The notes beneath the pieces were generated by a model. It saw nothing but the letters and a program-made list of their open reading frames with translations, did no database searches and was not told the DNA's origin. A stretch of DNA of 13,164 bases from an uncultured Chloroflexota bacterium (GTDB lineage Bacteria; Chloroflexota; Dehalococcoidia; UBA3495), in assembly GCA_913020235.1 (NCBI GenBank), contig CAJWBT010000027.1, positions 1 to 13,164 on the forward strand, given 5' to 3'. This document shows positions 7,074 through 13,164 of the stretch, piece after piece. Numbering within the stretch: the first letter of the stretch is position 1; every line of letters begins with the position of its first letter. The translations under genes were made by a program, and so were the position numbers.

Positions 7074-7546
7074 CGTTGCGCTCCTTTCGCTTCCCCTAGC
7101 CGCTCCGCAGCCGCCAGGGCAGCCCGAAGGATGCGGACATACGTGCCGCAGCGGCAGATGTGGCCGCTCAGTGCCGAGCGGACCTGGCTCTCGTCGGGGC
7201 GCGGATTGCGTGAGAGCAAAGCCACCGTGCTCATGATGAAGCCGGGCGTGCAGTACGCGCACTGGAACGCGGTGTGCTCGATAAATGCGTCCTGGACGGG
7301 ATGAAGCTTGTCCCCGGTCGCCAGACCCTCGATGGTGGTGATTTCTCGCCCGGCCGCCGACACCACCGGCGTGACACAGGCGCGAGTCGTGTCGCCGTCG
7401 AGCAAGACGGTGCACGCGCCACAGTTTCCCTCTCCGCACCCGTATTTCGCTCCCGTCAAGCCAAGGTCATCGCGAAGGACTCCCAGAAGCATTCTCTCCG
7501 CGTCCACCGCCACCTCGTAAGATGCCCCGTTTACCTGTAGGTGCAT
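7070..7546 (-). CDS. 2Fe-2S subunit of a molybdenum hydroxylase (IorA/CoxS type)
   Basis: A 158-residue ferredoxin-like electron-transfer subunit that carries two 2Fe-2S clusters and moves electrons from the molybdenum centre of the partner encoded immediately downstream. The N-terminal plant-ferredoxin-type cluster uses Cys37, Cys42, Cys45 and Cys57 (YGCGEGNCGACTVLLDG). The C-terminal helical-bundle cluster uses Cys96, Cys99, Cys131 and Cys133 (QCAYCTPG and HICRCGTY). All eight ligands are present and the length is standard. The ATG at 7546-7544 has GGAAAGGAGT about 9 bases upstream. Its TGA overlaps the next gene's ATG by four bases, so the two subunits are translationally coupled. Confidence 0.96.
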   Translation of the reverse strand: MHLQVNGASYEVAVDAERMLLGVLRDDLGLTGAKYGCGEGNCGACTVLLDGDTTRACVTPVVSAAGREITTIEGLATGDKLHPVQDAFIEHTAFQCAYCTPGFIMSTVALLSRNPRPDESQVRSALSGHICRCGTYVRILRAALAAAERLGEAKGAQR

Positions 7547-7855
7547 CGGGTGCTACTCCTTTCCGTGAGTTGTGAGCGAAGGGACAGGACTGGTCGATCT
7601 CAATGTTCACCGCTAGGCGCTTAATTGACCAAGCATGCGGCAACTTCGGCCACTCTATCAGGTGACCGGCCGCCTGGCCATCCCTCTGCGGGGAGCACCA
7701 CCCCTCCCGGTGTGTGGGGTTTGAGGTGTACGGGCGAAGCCCCGCACACCTCAAACCTTGCCATTGGGCGGGTGGGCGGGACTCTGAAAGTCAGCTGAGG
7801 GATGAAGCACCGAACGCTCGGAGACCGCAGAGACCGGGCCAACCTGAATCGAGAC
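7547..7855. other. Intergenic region between flavoprotein and molybdenum hydroxylase genes
   Basis: About 310 bases between two same-strand genes. It holds the long hairpin at 7718-7757 and, at its left edge, the ribosome binding site of the 2Fe-2S gene. I see no gene: the open frames crossing it are short, and several are created by the two arms of the hairpin. I could not find a convincing promoter for the downstream operon. Confidence 0.5.
7718..7757. repeat. Long near-perfect inverted repeat (hairpin)
   Basis: The outer arms GGTTTGAGGTGT (7718-7729) and ACACCTCAAACC (7746-7757) are perfectly complementary over 12 bp. The 16 bases between them fold further as GGGC, loop GAA, GCCC (7732-7742). 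The whole element is 40 bases long. No T-run follows on either strand, so it is not a standard intrinsic terminator. Its place, about 100 bases beyond the stop of the flavoprotein gene and 170 bases before the 2Fe-2S start, would suit a transcript-end stabiliser or attenuating structure, or a dispersed palindromic repeat. Confidence 0.8.
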
Positions 7856-9367
7856 CTAGCCCGACGCGGCGTTGCGCCCGGCTATACGTCCTGATGTAAA
7901 GGCCCAGCTCAGGTGGAGGCCGTGGGCCCCGAGAAGCACACCTCCTTGCCCCGTGGAGCCGGCGGCAAAGAGTCCGGGAATAACATTGGCGTCCTTATCC
8001 AGGACCTCCATCCCGCTGGTAACCGCCAGGCCCCCGTCCGTGACAGCTACCCAACTCTTGGCCGGACCCAGGGCGTAGTAGGGCGGGACCTTGAGCCCGC
8101 TTCCAACGGGTGTCCTGCCAAAGGCAAGGTCATGCTGCTGGTCTGAGTATCCGTTGTATTCCCCCACCGTCTCCAGCAGGTTGGCCTCAAGGATGCCCAG
8201 CCTAAGGGCCAAGGCTTCCAAAGAGGGCTCCTCAACGTAGATGTCTTTGCGGTTTCGGCGGTAGTCAGCCAGATACGCGTACGCCACCCCCGGGGCCGTG
8301 GAGATGAAGTACGGCCACCGGGAAAACTTGCGGGCCACCACGGCGTCGAACAGGATGAAAGCCTCCCGCTCCGGCTGCCGGGGGATGGCGAGGGCCGGCT
8401 GATCCAACTCGTTGGTGAATCGTCTTCCCTCCTTGTTCACGAAAATAGCGCCCTCCTCGAGGAGCTTCACCGACGGCGCCAGATAGGTGGTGATGAAGGA
8501 CATCATGAATGGCCGCAAGAAGCCGGCGGGAAGCCTGTTCAACACCAAACGCATCAGTCGGGCCAGGGGCCTGTAGGGTGGTATCCGTGAGACCCGCGGC
8601 CGATGCCGAGGGGCCAGAAACCTGATCTCCGGCCCCAAGAGCATGTCCCCGTTTACTATCCTGGCGCCCGCTTCGATTGCCATGCGGTGGCCATCTCCGG
8701 TGCTGGTGGGGTTTATCCCTTCGATTCTAGCGATTCCGGGAGGCAAGTAGCTCTCCTTCATCTCCGCGCTGGAGCTGTAATCCCCCGTCGCCAGCACCAC
8801 ACCTCCGGAGGCGATGATACTTACCTTCTGCCCCCGGGTTGTTGCCGCCTCCACGCCCGCTACCCGGCCGGCCTCGACGAGAAGCCGCTCCCCCTTTGTG
8901 CCTAGTTTCATCTCCACGCCCCGCCGCCTGGCTTCCCGCCGCAGACGGTAGACGTAAGCGGAGGAATTTGGAAGGGCGTTGTGCATCCGAGGAACCCGGT
9001 TGGGGGGCTCCGGCATGGGTCCGAAGAATTCAACCCCCAGGTCCATCAGCCACTGGAGGGTGGCCGGGGACTCCTGGACCAGCAGGCGGCGAAACTCAAG
9101 GTTGTCTCGTTCGTCCAGTCCGCGCCTGTCGTTGAACAACCCGATGTCCTCGAAGAACGCGTCGAACGAGTCCTCGATGCCCTTGCGTCGCTGAAGCGGT
9201 GTGCGGCAGGCGGAGACGGAGCCCACGGAGAGTGAGGTGGTGCCTCCGAGGGACGGGTTCTTCTCGATGAGGATAACCCGGCATCCCGTTTTCGCCGCCT
9301 CAACCGCGGCGGCCAGCCCCGCGCCTCCCCCTCCCACCACCACGACATCAGCCCGCGGTTCAGCCAT
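7856..9367 (-). CDS. FAD-dependent oxidoreductase (FAD_binding_2, fumarate reductase/3-ketosteroid dehydrogenase-like flavoprotein)
   Basis: A 503-residue cytoplasmic flavoprotein of the FAD_binding_2 family, which oxidises CH-CH or reduces C=C bonds next to a carbonyl or carboxylate. The N-terminal Rossmann motif is DVVVVGGGGAGLAAA, with Gly12-x-Gly14-x-x-Gly17 and the ribose-binding Glu35 (VILIEK), followed by GGTT at 41-44. The second FAD-binding segment is at the C-terminus (GLFAAGSTGQGG...GAHG). The middle holds the cap domain with the family's IFVNKEGRRFTNE sequence. Length fits single-subunit enzymes. I start at ATG 9367-9365 because AGGGG lies 8 bases upstream; an ATG ten codons earlier (9397) has no such site. 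No C-terminal twin-arginine or cytochrome fusion is present. It is divergent from the MFS gene and may act on the carrier's substrate. Exact reaction unknown. Confidence 0.92.
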   Translation of the reverse strand: MAEPRADVVVVGGGGAGLAAAVEAAKTGCRVILIEKNPSLGGTTSLSVGSVSACRTPLQRRKGIEDSFDAFFEDIGLFNDRRGLDERDNLEFRRLLVQESPATLQWLMDLGVEFFGPMPEPPNRVPRMHNALPNSSAYVYRLRREARRRGVEMKLGTKGERLLVEAGRVAGVEAATTRGQKVSIIASGGVVLATGDYSSSAEMKESYLPPGIARIEGINPTSTGDGHRMAIEAGARIVNGDMLLGPEIRFLAPRHRPRVSRIPPYRPLARLMRLVLNRLPAGFLRPFMMSFITTYLAPSVKLLEEGAIFVNKEGRRFTNELDQPALAIPRQPEREAFILFDAVVARKFSRWPYFISTAPGVAYAYLADYRRNRKDIYVEEPSLEALALRLGILEANLLETVGEYNGYSDQQHDLAFGRTPVGSGLKVPPYYALGPAKSWVAVTDGGLAVTSGMEVLDKDANVIPGLFAAGSTGQGGVLLGAHGLHLSWAFTSGRIAGRNAASG

Positions 9368-9397
9368 CTCGACATCCCCTGAATTTTCGAGTCGCAT

Positions 9398-9716
9398 AGC
9401 GCGTGGCGACCATCTGGCTCTGTTGAAATATTGCCCGAGCGGAGCCGGACTCTCTCAAGACCTCGGTGAAGGCAGAACTCACTGGGAATTGAGTACCGGA
9501 CCGACTGAGCGGCCCCGGTCTTTGTACCACGTGTTATATTCATTTCACAAGGGCGAGAGCGGCCTCGCCCGCCAAATTGGCTCCAGGGGCAGGTGGCGTG
9601 ATTCCCCAAACGGGGTGAGGCTTGACCGTTCGGGTGGATCATCTGCGGGCGCCCTATGAGGCAGGTACCGTTATGATGGCCGTTGGCTTTCGGGGATAAC
9701 AGAGGAACGTGGTTGC
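9398..9716. promoter_or_regulatory. Divergent intergenic/promoter region between flavoprotein and MFS genes
   Basis: About 320 bases that should hold promoters for both directions. Visible elements are an AT-rich core TATATT at 9535-9540 (readable as TATAAC on the minus strand), the palindrome CACGTG at 9528-9533 beside it, and a 7-bp GC inverted repeat, GGGCGAG (9551-9557) with CTCGCCC (9564-9570). No well-spaced -35 is clear. AGAGGAA, 9-10 bases before ATG 9717, serves the MFS gene. No gene is seen here. Confidence 0.45.
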
Positions 9717-11057
9717 ATGAGGGATAGTCCACCCAGCAGCGGCAGCAACCCGGCACGCCGCAAGAAGATATTCTACGGCTGGTGGATCGTGGCCGCGGGC
9801 ACCGTCCTCAACACCCTGTCGGGAGGCACCTACCAGTCTGGCTTCTCGGTGTACTTTCTCCCCGTGACCCGCGACTTTGGCCTGAGCCGGGCGGCTACCT
9901 CATTGGCCTACGGCCTGGCTCGTATGGAAGGTGGTTTCGAAGGGCCGCTGGCGGGGTATCTGGTTGACCGCCTCGGACCCCGGACGATGATAGCTATCGG
10001 GGGTTTGCTGGCCGGCCTTGGATTCATTCTCCTATCGCTTACTGATAGCTTTGCCACCTTCCTCTTGGTGTATGTTGGCGTCCTCGCGGTGGGCATGAAT
10101 GCTGGGTTCAACCATGGCATCATGGCCTCGGTCAACCAGTGGTTCGTTCGACGCAAGGGCTTGGCCATGTCCATAACAACCACGGGCATGTCTCTTGGCG
10201 GCGCCGTAATCACCCCGTTGGTCGCCGTCATAGTGCTTAATCTGGGCTGGAGGACCGGCGCCGTCCTATCGGGCGTGGTCTTGATTGCCGTGGTGGTCCC
10301 CATGTCCGTGGTAATACGCCGTTCTCCCGAGAGCATGGGCCTGCTGCCCGATGGAGACCGGGTGCCACCCAACACCGGCGGGCTCCTTCCCGGCTCGGGG
10401 TCGTTACGGTTCAGCCGCCACATTACTAACGTGGACTTCACCGCGAAAGAGGCGATTAAGACGCGAGCCTATTGGTTCCTGGCGATGGCCATGGGCACGC
10501 GAATCGCGGCCCACGCGGGGGTGTTCGTGCACCTGGTGCCTCTGATGGTGTGGAAGGGCCATTCGGAGGCGATCGGCGCTTTTGTCGTGTCCTTCGTGGC
10601 CTTAGTCTCTATTGTTCTCCGGGTCCTTCTTGGCTGGCTTGGCGACAAGTGGGCCAAACAGAAGATGGTCGGAATCACCATGGTTGTGGGCGCGGCCAGT
10701 CTGATGATCCTCCTCCTGAGCGGAGGGGCGATGTGGCAGCTGTTGATCTTCGCCGTTCTTTTCGCCTTTGCCGAGGGTGTAAACGGCCTGTCCTGGTCTT
10801 TGCTCGGGGACTTCTTTGGCCGCAGGAGTTTCGCCACCCTCAGGGGTGGCATCACCATGGTGCACAGCTTCATGTCAATGGGCGTGCCCGTGTTCGCGGG
10901 CTGGGTGTACGACACTTCCGGCAGCTATCACTGGGCCCTCATTCCCATCCTGATTTTGTATCTAGTGGCGGCTCTCGCGTTCTGGTACCTTCCCCATCCC
11001 AATCCCCCCAAACGGGTGACGGATCCAACACGGGAAAACGTCCTCACCGGCGCCTGA
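9717..11057 (+). CDS. MFS transporter, OFA / monocarboxylate-carrier type
   Basis: A 446-residue integral inner-membrane carrier of the major facilitator superfamily with about 12 hydrophobic segments. The KIFYGWWIVAAG opening (residues 17-28) is a hallmark of the oxalate/formate antiporter and monocarboxylate transporter branch. The family loop motif between helices 2 and 3 is present (GYLVDRLGPRTM, 80-91). WFVRRKGLAMSITTTGMSLGG (about 143-163) matches the helix 4-5 region of this branch, and the central loop at about 215-240 splits the two six-helix halves. A short positively charged cytoplasmic tail precedes helix 1. The start ATG has AGAGGAA upstream. It is divergently transcribed from the flavoprotein gene, so uptake of an organic acid for that pathway is a reasonable but unproven role. 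Confidence 0.93.
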   Translation: MRDSPPSSGSNPARRKKIFYGWWIVAAGTVLNTLSGGTYQSGFSVYFLPVTRDFGLSRAATSLAYGLARMEGGFEGPLAGYLVDRLGPRTMIAIGGLLAGLGFILLSLTDSFATFLLVYVGVLAVGMNAGFNHGIMASVNQWFVRRKGLAMSITTTGMSLGGAVITPLVAVIVLNLGWRTGAVLSGVVLIAVVVPMSVVIRRSPESMGLLPDGDRVPPNTGGLLPGSGSLRFSRHITNVDFTAKEAIKTRAYWFLAMAMGTRIAAHAGVFVHLVPLMVWKGHSEAIGAFVVSFVALVSIVLRVLLGWLGDKWAKQKMVGITMVVGAASLMILLLSGGAMWQLLIFAVLFAFAEGVNGLSWSLLGDFFGRRSFATLRGGITMVHSFMSMGVPVFAGWVYDTSGSYHWALIPILILYLVAALAFWYLPHPNPPKRVTDPTRENVLTGA

Positions 11058-11173
11058 GGTTGCTTCTTCGGTTCCAGATCCAGGGCAAAAGCCGGGTGTC
11101 TTCCGAGGGCTCAGACCCCTTCGACTGCTCTCAGAGTGACCCGCGCCACTTCCGAATTGAAGCGGTGCCAAGG

Positions 11174-12256
11174 CTACCACTGGACATCTGGCAGCACCTT
11201 GAGGCTCATGTCCATGCTCCTGGCCAGCTCCGGGTCCACCGCGAAACATATGATGCTGCTTGTGCGCAGGGTGGTGCCCTTGACCTTGATCACCTGCAAC
11301 ACGCTCATGGTCTTGTCTTCCCCTCCGTCTCTGAAGTTCCCCAAGTGCAAGGTCAGGTGGTTGCCGGTCAGGTCTCCCAGGTGCGCCAAAATCAACGGGT
11401 CCACGCTCGTGGTATCCAGGGAGATGATTAGGGCCGTTCGGGGCGAGCAAAGGAATCTGCACTCGGTGAAGAAGTTGACGCTGCTGACGGACCCCGCCAG
11501 ATCGACCAAGCCGGTCATTTCATCCAGGACAACGACGCTCACCTGCTCGAAAACATCCTCCATGTGCTTCCGCAGCCGCTCAAACGACGGCGCGGCCTCT
11601 TTCTCCTCCCCGTAGAACTCGTCCAGGGAGTAGATCGTAAGATCGCCGTCCTCCAAGCTGGGGGCGACGTCCAAGCCCAGGGTTCCCATCCGGTCCACCA
11701 GGCCGCCGGCGGTCACCCCCTGGACATAGTAGGCCACTTTCAGGTCCACCAGCAGGGCCCCATAGGCCAGGTGCTGGCATATGACGCTCTTGCCACTGCC
11801 GGACGGGCCATCCACCTGGGTCAAACTACCCAGCGTGACTCCGCCCAACATCGCCCGGTCGATCTCGTCGTTGCCGGTGGGTATAACGGTGCCCGACCGG
11901 GTCAAGGCTATCCGGATACGGTCTTCCAGCCGGCCCGGATCCCAGGGCTTGGTGACGTGGTCTAGGGCGCCGCTCCTTACCGCCCGCTCCGCCTCCTGGG
12001 CTTTGTTCTCTTCGTTGAGAATAATCACCGGGATGGCCCGAGTTTCCTGGTTGGCTTTCAGCCTTTGGAGCACCTCCAAGCCGTCGATGTTCGCCGTCTC
12101 GATGTTCAGAACAACCAGGCCCGGCTTCTCCTGCGCTACCAGATCGTGGGCGGTGGCCCCATCACCGGTCCCAACAACCTGGTAGCCTTCTCCCACGAGG
12201 ACCAGATCGATCACATCTCTGCCCTCCTCGTCCTCGATCACCAGAATCTTGGTCAT
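11174..12256 (-). CDS. Degenerate receiver domain fused to a FlaH/KaiC-like RecA-fold ATPase
   Basis: A 360-residue fusion. Residues 1-118 form a response-regulator fold with Glu8-Asp9 and Lys102 (VTKPW), but the phosphoacceptor position is Asn51 (VVLNIETANIDG) and the switch Thr/Ser is Asn80, so phosphorylation is unlikely. Residues about 122-360 resemble FlaH, KaiC and RAD55-type ATPases: TGNDEIDRAMLGGVTLGSL precedes Walker A GPSGSGKS (149-156), and Walker B is VVVLDE (240-245). The segment after the next strand, normally carrying one or two Glu (as in TTEN/TTEE), reads YYVQGVTAGG, so hydrolysis may be weak. The ATG at 12256-12254 follows AGGGG closely. It converges with the MFS gene and has no visible operon partner. 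FlaH assembles archaellum motors in archaea, but no motor, filament or secretion genes are present here; a regulatory role is more likely. Confidence 0.88.
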   Translation of the reverse strand: MTKILVIEDEEGRDVIDLVLVGEGYQVVGTGDGATAHDLVAQEKPGLVVLNIETANIDGLEVLQRLKANQETRAIPVIILNEENKAQEAERAVRSGALDHVTKPWDPGRLEDRIRIALTRSGTVIPTGNDEIDRAMLGGVTLGSLTQVDGPSGSGKSVICQHLAYGALLVDLKVAYYVQGVTAGGLVDRMGTLGLDVAPSLEDGDLTIYSLDEFYGEEKEAAPSFERLRKHMEDVFEQVSVVVLDEMTGLVDLAGSVSSVNFFTECRFLCSPRTALIISLDTTSVDPLILAHLGDLTGNHLTLHLGNFRDGGEDKTMSVLQVIKVKGTTLRTSSIICFAVDPELARSMDMSLKVLPDVQW

Positions 12257-12678
12257 ACCGGCCCCTGGGTTTTTAACACGGCATTGCTACAAATTGCCGC
12301 AAGGTGCGGCACGAATGGGGAGCGTGCCGGTTGGTCACGTCGATGAATCTCGCCTCCAGCGCCATCCTCCTCCTGTTCGTTCCCTTCCAGCACACGGTCC
12401 GTGGCTCGCTTTGCCCTTGGCGAACGCCCGGCATACAAGCGACGTTGGGGTGGGCCTTGAGGCTCGCCCAGGACAATATAGGAGATCTTCGGCTTCACCG
12501 CGGCCGCCGAAGCGTAAACTCGAATTGAATTTAGCACTCGGCGACCGATGCTGGCAATAGGCGCCCTTCCAGGCGGGCTTTATACCGGCACAGATTGACT
12601 ACCGGTGGAGGCGAAACGTTGAGGGGTGTGCCCGCCATCGACGGGTGGTCCCGGAAACACTCGAAGCGGGAAACGACG
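12257..12678. other. Intergenic region with no well-supported gene
   Basis: A minus-strand open frame at 12253-12537 ends with a four-base overlap on the receiver-ATPase start, but its composition is not protein-like. A shifted minus-strand frame (12273-12476, TTG start) has better third-position GC and 67 residues with four Cys, but no ribosome binding site or recognisable family. A small hairpin TGCCGC/GCGGCA lies at 12295-12311 in the leader of the receiver-ATPase gene. No convincing promoter was found. Confidence 0.4.
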
Positions 12679-12828
12679 GTGAAACCGATTGAAATCGGCC
12701 CTTCAATTGGGGTCGCGCAGGACCAGGCCGACTTGGACCGCTGCCCTTACCTGAAGGTGGGAAATCTGATCGTCGACACCTATGCCACGGTTCATGTTGA
12801 CCTCCCTGGAGGAGTGTGGTATAGGTAG
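12679..12828 (+). CDS. Possible small protein, unknown function
   Basis: A 49-residue frame from GTG 12679 to TAG 12826-12828, open upstream to a TTG at 12595. I do not recognise it. Codon choice in the second half (from about 12712) is GC-rich at third positions like the real genes here, and the sequence ADLDRCPYLKVGNLIVDTYA reads like a folded protein rather than a shadow. Against it, no ribosome binding site precedes either possible start and the opposite strand is also open. It lies 32 bases before the MaoC gene in the same direction, so it could be a co-transcribed small gene, or the decayed end of a larger one. No function is proposed. Confidence 0.3.
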   Translation: MKPIEIGPSIGVAQDQADLDRCPYLKVGNLIVDTYATVHVDLPGGVWYR

Positions 12829-12860
12829 CCTTGAACCCGGTACGAGAGAGGTGTAGACGC

Positions 12861-13164
12861 ATGGCTGAACAGCAGCTAAAACAGTTCGACTATCAAACGG
12901 CGGAAATTGGTGAGGAGTTGGGGTCTTACGAGTACGTTTTGAGCCAGGAGACCCTGGACAATTTCCGGAAGTCGGTCGATGATCCCGACGCGCGGTTCCC
13001 CACCATAGCGATCAAGCACGACGGCGTCGCTTTCCATATGGTGTACGCCGACGCCACCGGCTCGGTCAACGCCGGTTCCGAAGTGGAGTTCCACAACCCG
13101 CCGGTCCCCGGCAAGACGGTCAAGGTTACCGGCCGAATCGCCGACAAGTACACGCGGCGCGACA
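12861..13164 (+). CDS. MaoC-like hotdog-fold hydratase/dehydratase, 3' part outside window
   Basis: The first 101 residues of a MaoC-family protein, running off the right edge. These hotdog-fold enzymes hydrate enoyl-CoA or related thioesters in acid degradation. The ATG at 12861 has GAGAGAGGTG about 8 bases upstream. Family features seen are the N-terminal DYQTAEIGEELGSYEYVLSQE strand-helix pattern, the central HDGVAFHMVYAD stretch, and the PPVPGKTVKVTGRIADKYTRRD segment, which matches the strand before the RRGRPYV-type motif of MaoC-like N-terminal domains. The catalytic Asp/His motif normally found in the C-terminal half is beyond the window, so activity cannot be judged. It is the only gene of its strand on this side; what follows is not visible. 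Confidence 0.8.
   Translation, partial: MAEQQLKQFDYQTAEIGEELGSYEYVLSQETLDNFRKSVDDPDARFPTIAIKHDGVAFHMVYADATGSVNAGSEVEFHNPPVPGKTVKVTGRIADKYTRRD

Noticed and set aside
7074..7439. 122-codon N-terminal extension of the molybdopterin subunit frame
   Set aside because: It is the 2Fe-2S gene read out of frame (rich in His, Arg and Gly with no family match); the ATG at 7073 has a ribosome binding site and ATGA overlap.
11058..11173. Possible bidirectional terminator between the converging MFS and receiver-ATPase genes
   Set aside because: No stable stem followed by a T-run could be found in the 116-base gap.
10472..11431. 319-codon plus-strand open frame spanning the MFS gene end and the next gene
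   Set aside because: It is out of frame with the MFS protein and antisense to the receiver-ATPase gene; no recognisable features.
12253..12537. Minus-strand 94-codon frame with an ATGA overlap to the receiver-ATPase start
   Set aside because: The overlap looks like coupling, but codon and residue composition are not gene-like, and a different frame over the same bases has the better third-position GC.
12685..12698. Small palindrome CCGATT-GA-AATCGG
   Set aside because: Six base pairs with a two-base loop is easily due to chance in this much sequence and is not placed at a clear promoter.

Overview
The window is a GC-rich stretch of bacterial DNA with long intergenic gaps (300-1,200 bases), all single-copy metabolic genes, and no rRNA, tRNA, CRISPR array or intact mobile element that I could find. 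The gene mix is two paralogous luciferase-like flavin monooxygenases, a LarA-superfamily racemase, a molybdenum hydroxylase pair, a flavoprotein dehydrogenase, an OFA/monocarboxylate-type MFS carrier, a MaoC hydratase, and a receiver domain fused to a FlaH/KaiC-like ATPase. This is reminiscent of uncultured Chloroflexota (the SAR202/Dehalococcoidia side), which are known for expanded flavin monooxygenases. That placement is inference from gene content only.

Layout. 1-1662 (minus strand): a tandem pair of luciferase-like monooxygenases, the downstream one cut by the window edge; coding sequence and about 120-135 bases of upstream leader are duplicated together. 1663-2744: about 1.1 kb with no gene I can support. 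2745-4016 (minus): a LarA-like nickel-pincer racemase/epimerase. 4017-4527: mostly empty, ending in an AT-rich promoter patch that drives a stand-alone CheY-like response regulator (4528-4902, plus); just after it lies the relic of a second receiver domain (4917-5033). 5025-7546 (minus): a two-gene molybdenum hydroxylase operon with an ATGA overlap (2Fe-2S subunit, then IorB-type molybdopterin subunit). 7547-7855: an intergenic region holding a long, near-perfect hairpin. 7856-9367 (minus): an FAD_binding_2 flavoprotein dehydrogenase, divergent from an MFS carrier at 9717-11057 (plus). 11174-12256 (minus): a degenerate receiver domain fused to a RecA-fold ATPase. 12257-12860: mostly empty, with one doubtful small ORF. 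12861-13164 (plus): the first third or so of a MaoC-like hotdog hydratase, running off the window.

How the genes may work together. Uptake by the MFS carrier, oxidation/dehydrogenation by the flavoprotein, hydroxylation by the molybdenum enzyme, flavin-dependent oxygenation, 2-hydroxyacid epimerisation and MaoC hydration could all belong to catabolism of organic acids or ring compounds, but only the two molybdenum-hydroxylase genes are firmly linked by operon structure. The two receiver-containing proteins have no histidine kinase beside them. The most unusual protein is the receiver-ATPase fusion: its phosphoacceptor aspartate is replaced by Asn and its ATPase lacks the Glu pair expected after the second strand, so it looks like a nucleotide-binding signalling protein rather than a normal two-component output. 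Nothing here amounts to a demonstrably new defence or mobile system.
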